The notes below the pieces were generated by a model. That model did no database searches, was not told the DNA's origin, and saw only the letters and a list, made by a program, of their open reading frames with translations. 12,127 nucleotides of DNA from Campylobacteraceae bacterium (GTDB taxonomy: Bacteria > Campylobacterota > Campylobacteria > Campylobacterales > Campylobacteraceae): positions 1-12,127 of the forward strand of contig JAAYLJ010000017.1 in assembly GCA_012521935.1 (NCBI GenBank). Reading direction: 5' to 3'. The position numbers and the translations under genes are program-made. Positions within the stretch are counted from its first letter, which is position 1. Every line of letters begins with the position of its first letter. Positions 6,623 through 12,127 of this stretch are shown in pieces.

Positions 6623-7534
6623 TCTTTGTGGAGCTGCTTTTGCCTCTTTTGAGTCTGGATAATTTGTCTTTAAAGCGTTGTAAAATGGGGTTGCTTGTTC
6701 TGGTTCATTAATTTTATCAAAACTTATCGCAGTATGGTAAAGAAGTTTAGGAATATACTCTGCTTTATCATAAAGATTTATACTTGTCTTATAATATTTT
6801 ATTGCATTTTTCCACTCTTTTTTATTATACGCAATCTCTCCAAGATAGTAGTTGCTTCTAGCTGGCATATAGTTTTTAGTTAAAAGAATTTCAAATCTTA
6901 CTCTTGAGTCTTCAAAATTTCCACTATCAAAAAGCTTTTTAGCCTCTTCTATTAAGACTGCGCCATCTTTAGACTTTAAGGATTCATTTTTAGATGAAGT
7001 AACACTTCCAAGCTCTTTTTCTAAACTCTCTATCTTGTTTAAAATCTTATCTGCTTCACTTTTTGGCAAATAGTTAGCATTTATAAAATCAATTAATGAG
7101 CTAAGTTCAGTTAAAACTACTCTAATTTTTTCATTATTGCTCTCTTGTGCCTCTTGAAACTCTTTTAAATTATTTGTCAAAATTTCTAATTGCTCACTAG
7201 AGTTTTCAACTTTTAAAGAAATTTCTTCAACTTGATTTTGGATTGATGTAGTTTTAGAATCACTTTGCCCAACTTTAGAAGCAGTTCCATCTAAAACAGA
7301 TCTAACACCCTCAAGTTGTTCATTTAAATTATTGTAGTTAGTTTTTAATCTATTTAAATCTTTAGTTAAGTCACTAATGCTATTTTTTTGCTCTAAAATC
7401 AGCTTTTCGTTTTCAGTTAACCCATAAGGAGAGTCACTATCTAGTCTCCCAGCATCAAATACTGAAACCTCAGCTGCAAAAATAAGAGAAGCAACTCCAA
7501 GAGTTAGAGTTGCTTTTATTAAAGTTTTAAACAT
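6620..7534 (-). CDS. cpoB: Tol-Pal system protein CpoB/YbgF, periplasmic coiled coil plus TPR
   Basis: Periplasmic partner of TolA; in E. coli it coordinates peptidoglycan synthesis with outer-membrane constriction during division. It has 304 residues. A Sec signal peptide (1-21, ending SLIFAA) is followed by EVSVFDAGRLDSDSPYGLT and a long coiled-coil-like region (about 40-180) rich in Glu, Lys, Asn and Leu heptads. A TPR-type C-terminal domain (about 193-300) has units such as EEAKKLFDSGNFEDSRVRFE and YYLGEIAYNKKEWKNAIKYY. The E. coli protein is 263 residues; the extra length here is mainly coiled coil. The ATG at 7534 comes 3 nt after the pal stop, so it is co-transcribed. It is the last gene of the tol cluster before the slyD promoter region. 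Confidence 0.88.
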   Translation of the reverse strand: MFKTLIKATLTLGVASLIFAAEVSVFDAGRLDSDSPYGLTENEKLILEQKNSISDLTKDLNRLKTNYNNLNEQLEGVRSVLDGTASKVGQSDSKTTSIQNQVEEISLKVENSSEQLEILTNNLKEFQEAQESNNEKIRVVLTELSSLIDFINANYLPKSEADKILNKIESLEKELGSVTSSKNESLKSKDGAVLIEEAKKLFDSGNFEDSRVRFEILLTKNYMPARSNYYLGEIAYNKKEWKNAIKYYKTSINLYDKAEYIPKLLYHTAISFDKINEPEQATPFYNALKTNYPDSKEAKAAPQR

Positions 7535-7537
7535 AAT

Positions 7538-8089
7538 TTATGGAAGCAGTTTAAACTCTGCACGACGATTTTTTGCCCAGCAATCTTTATTGCTTTCGCT
7601 ACATACTGGATTGCTCTCTCCATAACTTACTACCATTATTCTATCAGAAGGTACGCCCTCAGCAATCAAAGCATCTTTTACACTTTTTGCTCTTTTTAAA
7701 CCTAGTGCATAGTTGTACTCATCCGTTCCCCACTCGTCACAATTTCCCTCAACTTTAATAGACAAATTAACTGCTTCAGCTTTTTTAAATAGCGCAGCAT
7801 TTGCCGCTAAAGCTTGTTGCATATCTTCTCTAATATTATATTTGTCAAAATCAAAATAGATATTTTGTGCATTTTTTTCAATCTCTGCAATTAGTTTTGC
7901 CACTTTCTCAGCTGTTGACTCTGTGCTATCAATAGCTGTTGAATCTACTCCTGAAACTGAATCCATCTTTGAGTCTGCACTACTTGTAGTTTGTGTAGTA
8001 GTGGTAGTATCTACTTGAGGACTTTTTTGACTACAACCTGAAAAAACAAGCATCATCACCGTAAGAGATGCTATCAATAAATGCTTCAT
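7538..8089 (-). CDS. pal: Peptidoglycan-associated lipoprotein Pal
   Basis: Outer-membrane lipoprotein that grips peptidoglycan and TolB. I chose the ATG at 8089 (183 residues): AAAGG (8097-8101) sits 7 nt upstream, whereas a GTG at 8095 would be only 1 nt from it. The signal peptide ends in the lipobox VFSGC, giving lipidated Cys19. A Thr/Ser/Asp-rich linker (about 25-60) leads to an OmpA-like domain (about 77-183), starting IYFDFDKYNI. Asp118 (GNCDEWGTDEYN) and Arg133 (GLKRAKSV) have the 15-residue spacing of the diaminopimelate-binding pair in OmpA-like domains. NRRAEF closes the domain. Three extra cysteines, 117, 163 and 170, lie in the domain; the last two flank SESNKD and could form a disulfide. 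It sits between tolB and cpoB. Confidence 0.94.
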   Translation of the reverse strand: MKHLLIASLTVMMLVFSGCSQKSPQVDTTTTTQTTSSADSKMDSVSGVDSTAIDSTESTAEKVAKLIAEIEKNAQNIYFDFDKYNIREDMQQALAANAALFKKAEAVNLSIKVEGNCDEWGTDEYNYALGLKRAKSVKDALIAEGVPSDRIMVVSYGESNPVCSESNKDCWAKNRRAEFKLLP

Positions 8090-8096
8090 GTTCACA

Positions 8097-8101
8097 CCTT
8101 T
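8097..8101 (-). promoter_or_regulatory. Ribosome binding site that decides the pal start
   Basis: AAAGG on the minus strand lies 7 nt before the ATG at 8089 but only 1 nt before the in-frame GTG at 8095. This favours the ATG and a signal peptide starting MKHLLIASL. Confidence 0.7.
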
Positions 8102-8122
8102 AAAAAGAATTAAAATTTTGTT

Positions 8123-8133
8123 ATTTTATCATA
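8123..8133 (-). promoter_or_regulatory. Probable internal promoter for pal (-10 region)
   Basis: The 57-nt tolB-pal gap contains the minus-strand 11-mer TATGATAAAAT, identical to the one ahead of slyD. The TATGAT hexamer would start transcription near 8121, leaving a leader of about 32 nt. An extra promoter would allow more Pal, an abundant lipoprotein, than the other Tol components. No convincing -35 box is seen. Confidence 0.45.
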
Positions 8134-8146
8134 CCTTTTCTTAAAT

Positions 8147-9409
8147 CTACCAATCAATTGATTGGATATGACCCGCTTTTAGGGGGAAATGATAACTTTT
8201 ATTAGCTCCTAGTCTTATTATGCCAAGAGCACTTTGAGAGCCAAACTCTTTGATAAAAAGTATGCTCTCTCCATCATTTGAAAATCTTGGAAAAAGATTT
8301 TTTCCAGTAGCTGTTAATTGTCTAATAAAATCAGTTTTTGTTGAAATAAGATATAAATTAAAAGTTCCTGCTCCAAATTCACTAGCTTTTTCTCTACTTG
8401 AATAGACCATATATCTATCGTATGAAGTTACTGAATTATTATTTTTTCCATGATAAACCATCTGCGTAACAGCTTGTGTACCTATCTTTTGAGTGAAAAT
8501 ATTTGGATAACCTAATCTATCAGATACAAAAACTATACCACTTTCATCATCTACAAAAGTAGCGCCTACATCAATGCCACCATATCTTGTTACTTGCTCT
8601 ACTTTTCTAGTTGAAACATCATACAAAAAGACATCTGGTTGATCTTTTGGAGCCATGGTTAAGAGTAGTTTTTTTGAATCTTTACTTACATCTGAGACTA
8701 TCATCATCCCTTCACTATGTATGATTTTCTCTTTTTTTCCACTACTTAAATTTACATAATAGATTGTTGGAAATCTTTGATTGTAATCAGAGTAGTAAAA
8801 CCCCTCTTGCTCATTATCTGCCCATTTTGGAAATATATTTAAGCCACCCTTGATGATGGTTTTTGTAAATGTGAGAGTATAATCGCCTATTACAATCTCG
8901 CTCTCTTTGGGGTTTGTATATTTTGAAAAGATTATAAATCTCTCCATCCAACTAATGGAAGGGTGTCCTAAACTATCATTTAACTCCACAATAATCCTAT
9001 GGGCTAAAAATGGATATCTCTCTTTTTGTGAAACTTTATAGCTTTTTTCAAATCTAGTTTCACCACTATTTGCTTGAATGAGCTTCACTCTTGCAATAAT
9101 TTCACTAGAGAAGCTCTCTTCAAGGCTATATTTTAAAATTAAGTCTGGATTTTGTCCAAAAAAGTAAGAATTTGGGCTTCCGCCTTCATCTTTATAGTAT
9201 GAATCTATCACATTAAAATGAGTGCTAACTTTTAAATCTCCAACTAACATTTTAAAAAACCTACTCTTAAAATCATTATCTACAGAGTGGTTAGTTGAAT
9301 CTAGCAGTCCTATGGTTGGAAGTTTTTCCATTCTTTTAATAATCTCCACAGTCGCATCAGCTGCAAATAGGTTTGCAATCAAAAAAAATAGTAAAAAAAA
9401 TCTTTTCAT
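8147..9409 (-). CDS. tolB: Tol-Pal system periplasmic protein TolB
   Basis: Periplasmic beta-propeller that binds Pal and is released from it by TolA action. It has 420 residues, close to E. coli TolB (430). The signal peptide MKRFFLLFFLIANLFA precedes an N-terminal alpha/beta domain (about 25-160, with PTIGLLDST and VIDSYYKDEGG). A propeller of PD40-type repeats follows from about 190, including FPKWADNEQEGFYYSDYN, FVDDESGIVFVSDRLGYPNIF and FPRFSNDGESILFIKE. It ends IQSIDW. The ATG at 9409 has GGAG 5 nt upstream, and the tolA stop lies 2 nt before it. Codons 4-10 contain two runs of eight T, unusual even here. A 57-nt gap with a promoter-like element follows before pal. Identity rests on fold pattern plus tol context. 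Confidence 0.92.
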   Translation of the reverse strand: MKRFFLLFFLIANLFAADATVEIIKRMEKLPTIGLLDSTNHSVDNDFKSRFFKMLVGDLKVSTHFNVIDSYYKDEGGSPNSYFFGQNPDLILKYSLEESFSSEIIARVKLIQANSGETRFEKSYKVSQKERYPFLAHRIIVELNDSLGHPSISWMERFIIFSKYTNPKESEIVIGDYTLTFTKTIIKGGLNIFPKWADNEQEGFYYSDYNQRFPTIYYVNLSSGKKEKIIHSEGMMIVSDVSKDSKKLLLTMAPKDQPDVFLYDVSTRKVEQVTRYGGIDVGATFVDDESGIVFVSDRLGYPNIFTQKIGTQAVTQMVYHGKNNNSVTSYDRYMVYSSREKASEFGAGTFNLYLISTKTDFIRQLTATGKNLFPRFSNDGESILFIKEFGSQSALGIIRLGANKSYHFPLKAGHIQSIDW

Positions 9410-9411
9410 CT

Positions 9412-10155
9412 TTACTCCAATAAATCTTTAAAATTTACATTCATACGCATTCTCTCACCCTCAGTATAAGGCGGAAATGAAACATGGCGCATTCTTTCAA
9501 GAAAATCTCTAAGCTTTGCATTAAAAGCGTTATTATAAGATAAATTAACTATAGCATAGCTAAAGTTTCCAACCCTATCTATCTCTATTGTTACAGTTGC
9601 CTGCGCACCTGAGATGGTATCTATCGTCTCTTGCCAATACCCATCAAGCATTTCAGATATTTTCCCTTTATAAGGATCATAAGTTCCTGTTGTGTGTATC
9701 TTTTTGGCTGTAGTAAACTCTAAAGAATCAACTAATGATGAAGCTTTTGGCTCTGGCTCTTGAGTAGTAACTTCACTCTTTTGAAGTCTGCTTTTTTGCT
9801 CTTGTTTTGGCTTCTCATCTGGCTTATTTAACTTAGTGCTATCTACACTTTTAAATAGCTCTTGGATATTTGCTTTTGGAGTTACTGGTTTTTCTTTTTT
9901 TACAGGTTCAACCTTTTTTTCAATAGGCTTCTCTTTTTTTATGGGTTGTACGCTTTTTTCTAAAACTTTCTTACTCTCATTTTCACTCTCTTTAGAGATT
10001 ATCACGATATCTAAATAGTCATCTTTTTTAGAGCTAAATCTATCTATTTTTTCAAATTTACTCAAAAGATAAGAAGAGATTAAAAGTAAAACAATTCCAT
10101 AAAGAGTGAGTGCTAAAAAAAAAGATATTAGATTTGATAGATTTCTTGTAGGCAC
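9412..10155 (-). CDS. tolA: TolA/TonB-like envelope energy transducer
   Basis: Inner-membrane-anchored protein that would carry the TolQ/TolR motor's work across the periplasm to TolB/Pal. It has 247 residues. One N-terminal membrane helix (about 8-32) is followed by a Lys/Glu/Pro-rich linker (about 55-140) with two near repeats, QPIKKEKPI and EPVKKEKPV. The C-terminal domain (about 155-247) is TolA/TonB-like: YKGKISEMLDGYW, then ATVTIEIDRVGNFSYAIVNLS and FPPYTEGERMRMNVNFKDLLE. The linker is far shorter than the helical domain of E. coli TolA and looks more TonB-like, so databases may call it TonB; position between tolR and tolB favours TolA function. The start is GTG at 10155, one base after the tolR stop. 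A run of nine T lies in the membrane-helix codons. Confidence 0.8.
   Translation of the reverse strand: MPTRNLSNLISFFLALTLYGIVLLLISSYLLSKFEKIDRFSSKKDDYLDIVIISKESENESKKVLEKSVQPIKKEKPIEKKVEPVKKEKPVTPKANIQELFKSVDSTKLNKPDEKPKQEQKSRLQKSEVTTQEPEPKASSLVDSLEFTTAKKIHTTGTYDPYKGKISEMLDGYWQETIDTISGAQATVTIEIDRVGNFSYAIVNLSYNNAFNAKLRDFLERMRHVSFPPYTEGERMRMNVNFKDLLE
9887..9947 (-). repeat. Two imperfect 22-nt direct repeats in the tolA linker
   Basis: The stretches at 9887-9908 and 9926-9947 are alike over 22 nt with about four differences. Each encodes a P(I/V)KKEKP unit on the minus strand, and each holds a run of seven T (A on the coding strand). They look like an internal duplication that lengthened the linker. 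Confidence 0.5.
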
Positions 10156-10156
10156 T

Positions 10157-10546
10157 TTAGCCCCCAGTTTCCAAAGCTACCTTGCTAAAGCCCGCCTCTT
10201 TTACACTTTTTAATACAAACATAACATCTTCATATAGTAAAGTTCTATCTGCTTTTATGTAAACTGGAGTCTCTTTGCTATATGAACTACCTAAAAGTAC
10301 AAAATTATCTGGAAAACTTATGAGTTCAAATTTATCATTTTTAATCAAAACTTTTTTATCTTTTGTAATCCTAATTTCAAGCTCTGGCATTTTACTAATG
10401 CTAGTTTTTGCCGCGCCATCAGGTAAAACAATATTCTCTTCATAAACTAAAGCAGGAGTTGTAACCATTAGTATGGCTAAAAGCACAAGCATTACATCTA
10501 CTAATGGGGTTATGTTAAGTTCAGGTGTCTCTTCCCAATTGAACAT
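10157..10546 (-). CDS. tolR: TolR/ExbD-family biopolymer transport protein
   Basis: Stator-type partner of TolQ in the proton-driven Tol motor. It has 129 residues, slightly shorter than E. coli TolR (142). A short cytoplasmic start, MFNWEETPELNITPL, leads into one membrane helix (about 13-33). It carries the essential Asp17 in NITPLVDVMLVLL, equivalent to the proton-handling Asp23 of TolR or Asp25 of ExbD. A periplasmic domain follows (about 45-129) with TKDKKVLIKNDK and the family pattern TPVYIKADRTLLYEDVMFVL near the end. The ATG at 10546 is 2 nt after the tolQ stop with only a weak RBS, so translational coupling is likely. Sequence alone cannot separate TolR from ExbD; tolB and pal downstream favour TolR. 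Confidence 0.9.
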   Translation of the reverse strand: MFNWEETPELNITPLVDVMLVLLAILMVTTPALVYEENIVLPDGAAKTSISKMPELEIRITKDKKVLIKNDKFELISFPDNFVLLGSSYSKETPVYIKADRTLLYEDVMFVLKSVKEAGFSKVALETGG

Positions 10547-10548
10547 CG

Positions 10549-11148
10549 TTATTTATCATTCCCATCTTTGTTGGAGCTTGAATCTATGATATCAATCTGT
10601 CTTTGAATTAAACTAAGCACTTCATATGCTTTTCGTTTTAATAAAATGTGGAAAGTATAAGCTGGAATTGCTACAAAAATCCCTGCTGCAGTTACAATTA
10701 AAGCCTCACTAATTGCTGGAGCTATGACTCCTAAAGAGGCATTACCGCTATCTCCTAATTTTGCAAATGTTTCTAAAATTGATACAACAGTTCCAAAAAG
10801 GCCGATAAAAGGAGAGGTTGAAGCTATTAAAGATAGCCAAGCAAGCCCAGAAGTAGCGCTCTTTTCTGCAACATTTTTACATACATTAAGTAGTGGTAAT
10901 GAAGGAGCTCCTAACCTAGAGCATTTTCGTAAAATCGAATCATCTCTAACTGTTTTCGCACCCATTAATAGCGATTCTAAGGATGCGTGCTCTCTTTTTA
11001 TCCACTGCGAAAGTTGAAATCTTCTAGCAAAAAGTATAGAAAAAACAGCAATGAAGTAGAGCGATAACCATATTAAAACTATAAAGGTTATCGCATTGCT
11101 TCTTGATAGATAGTTTAAGAAAAGATCTATTGAGCCTATATTCATCAT
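10549..11148 (-). CDS. tolQ: TolQ/ExbB-family proton channel protein
   Basis: Inner-membrane component that forms the Tol motor with TolR, using proton motive force to pull the envelope together at division. It has 199 residues. Three membrane segments are visible: about 17-41, 100-125 and 138-170. The third holds the family signature SEALIVTAAGIFVAIPAYTFH, and TSPFIGLFGTVVSILETF marks the second. A cytoplasmic loop lies between segments one and two. The gene starts ATG ATG at 11148, overlapping the atpC stop by 4 nt, which implies coupled translation; the second ATG at 11145 is an equally possible start. TolQ versus ExbB is settled only by context. E. coli TolQ is about 230 residues. Confidence 0.9.
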   Translation of the reverse strand: MMNIGSIDLFLNYLSRSNAITFIVLIWLSLYFIAVFSILFARRFQLSQWIKREHASLESLLMGAKTVRDDSILRKCSRLGAPSLPLLNVCKNVAEKSATSGLAWLSLIASTSPFIGLFGTVVSILETFAKLGDSGNASLGVIAPAISEALIVTAAGIFVAIPAYTFHILLKRKAYEVLSLIQRQIDIIDSSSNKDGNDK

Positions 11149-11534
11149 CTAGGTCTTGCGATGTTTTCAATCTTTGTCATTGCAGCAGCCATTACAATCT
11201 CTGAATCAGTCATACTTTTGATTAAATCTTTAGCTTTTTCAATCGAAGCTGCTATTTCACTCTCGCTACTGCCATATACTGAGACAGCTCCATCAGCTAA
11301 GATAGTCACTTTTGATTCTCCTACATTAACATGTCCCCAGTTAATGGCAACTGCTTCATGTCTTCCATCTTCAAGGATTATATCTACTACTCCAGCCTTA
11401 AGGATAGAGACTAAAGAGGTATGCCCAGGAAGAACTCCAAACTCACCCTCTCTTCCTGGCAAAGTTACCTCTTTTATCTCTTTAGAAAAGATTAGTCCAA
11501 GAGGAGTAACAATTTCAAGCTTCATTAAATCCAT
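11145..11534 (-). CDS. atpC: F1Fo ATP synthase epsilon subunit
   Basis: Central-stalk subunit of F1 that links gamma to the c-ring and can restrain ATP hydrolysis. It has 129 residues, near the E. coli length of 139. The N-terminal beta-sandwich (about 1-88) carries the family signature LPGREGEFGVLPGHTSLVSIL and later NWGHVNVGESKVTILADGAV. A short alpha-helical C-terminus (about 90-129) includes IAASIEKAKDLI. The ATG at 11534 has AAGGA 7 nt upstream. It follows atpD by 18 nt and overlaps tolQ by 4 nt, so the atp operon appears to continue into the tol genes. Confidence 0.95.
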   Translation of the reverse strand: MDLMKLEIVTPLGLIFSKEIKEVTLPGREGEFGVLPGHTSLVSILKAGVVDIILEDGRHEAVAINWGHVNVGESKVTILADGAVSVYGSSESEIAASIEKAKDLIKSMTDSEIVMAAAMTKIENIARPR

Positions 11535-11552
11535 ATTTCATTCCTTTATAAA

Positions 11553-12127
11553 TCAACCCTTGAGTCTCTCTGCCTTCTCTGCTGCTTCTTGAATATTTCC
11601 AACCATATAAAATGCATTCTCAGGCAAATCATCATACTTGCCATCTAGTATTCCTTTAAAACCAGCAATTGACTCTTCTAGGGTTACATATTTTCCTGGA
11701 CTTCCTGTAAAAACTTCAGCTACAAAGAATGGTTGAGATAAAAATCTCTCTATTTTTCTAGCTCTATCAACTACAACTTTATCCTCTTCACTAAGCTCAT
11801 CCATACCAAGAATTGCGATGATATCTTGTAAATCTTTATATTTTTGAAGTACTGCTTGAACACCTCTTGCAACTTCATAATGCTCTCCACCTAAAATTTG
11901 AGGATCTAGCATTCTTGAAGTAGAATCAAGTGGATCAACGGCTGGATAAATCCCTTTTTCAGCAATTGCTCTACTTAAAACTGTTGTTGCATCTAAGTGA
12001 GCAAAAACTGTTGCAGGAGCAGGGTCGGTTAAGTCATCTGCTGGAACATAAACAGCTTGAACAGAGGTAATTGAGCCTTTTTTTGTTGAAGTAATTCTCT
12101 CTTGAAACTTACCCATTTCACTTGCTA
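11553..12127 (-). CDS. atpD: F1Fo ATP synthase beta subunit, C-terminal ~191 residues, cut by window edge
   Basis: Catalytic F1 subunit, C-terminal part only. The frame stays open to the window edge, reading ASEMGKFQERITSTKKG. The internal Met at 12116 is therefore not the start, and the gene continues outside. Family signatures are ITSVQAVYVPADDLTDPAP, HLDATTVLSR, GIYPAVDPLDSTSR and the DELSEED motif (about 11781-11801), which contacts gamma in rotation. It ends EAAEKAERLKG. The Walker A motif and catalytic Glu lie outside the window. Beta subunits are about 465-470 residues, so roughly 40% is here. atpC follows after 18 nt. Confidence 0.97.
   Translation of the reverse strand, partial: ASEMGKFQERITSTKKGSITSVQAVYVPADDLTDPAPATVFAHLDATTVLSRAIAEKGIYPAVDPLDSTSRMLDPQILGGEHYEVARGVQAVLQKYKDLQDIIAILGMDELSEEDKVVVDRARKIERFLSQPFFVAEVFTGSPGKYVTLEESIAGFKGILDGKYDDLPENAFYMVGNIQEAAEKAERLKG

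Noticed and set aside
11161..11592. 143-codon plus-strand open frame opposite atpC and the atpD end
   Set aside because: Spans two conserved genes in antisense; no plausible start signal. The same applies to the plus-strand frame at 10724-11017 opposite tolQ.
12114..12116. ATG at 12116 as the start of a complete 187-codon gene
   Set aside because: The frame continues upstream to the edge with ASEM, as expected inside ATP synthase beta; this is an internal methionine.
1..12127. A novel defence, mobile or secretion system
   Set aside because: Every large frame is assigned to a conserved housekeeping family; no transposase, integrase, direct-repeat array, toxin-antitoxin pair or compositional break was seen.

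Overview
The window is a low-GC bacterial chromosome segment, almost fully coding, and looks like a member of the Campylobacterota (Epsilonproteobacteria). The evidence is the gene order atpD-atpC-tolQ-tolR-tolA-tolB-pal-cpoB-slyD-fabD-mtnN-ttcA, which from memory matches the arrangement in Campylobacter jejuni (about Cj0107 to Cj0118). The short RecO form and the cysteine-containing Pal variant point the same way. The genus cannot be fixed by eye; a free-living Sulfurimonas-type organism is a guess.

Layout from left to right. Positions 1-2777 (minus) hold the first ~925 codons of gltB, the glutamate synthase large subunit, cut by the window edge. A ~150 bp divergent region (2778-2929) carries an inverted repeat over a probable gltB promoter, and a probable recO promoter. 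recO (2930-3547, plus) is the only plus-strand gene and overlaps the end of ttcA by 4 bp. From 4296 rightwards everything is on the minus strand. In order of transcription (right to left) it reads atpD (partial), atpC, tolQ, tolR, tolA, tolB, pal, cpoB, slyD, fabD, mtnN, ttcA. Gaps are mostly 0-18 bp. Longer gaps occur only before pal (57 bp), slyD (75 bp) and fabD (55 bp), and these hold candidate promoters or a terminator.

Functionally this is a housekeeping block. ATP synthase beta and epsilon subunits are followed directly by the complete Tol-Pal envelope machine: the TolQ/TolR proton-driven motor, a TolA/TonB-like transducer, periplasmic TolB, lipoprotein Pal and CpoB/YbgF. Then come a metallochaperone/prolyl isomerase (SlyD), malonyl-CoA:ACP transacylase (FabD), MTA/SAH nucleosidase (MtnN/Pfs) and a TtcA-family tRNA thiolation protein.

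I found no mobile element, CRISPR array, tRNA/rRNA, phage gene or convincing new multi-gene system. The items most worth a second look are a TtcA-like protein lacking one of the expected Fe-S cysteines, homopolymer tracts of 8-9 bases at the start of tolA and tolB, an inverted repeat over the likely gltB promoter, an identical 11-base promoter-like element ahead of pal and slyD, and the 4-bp overlap tying the atp genes to the tol genes. No stretch over 300 bases lacks a gene.
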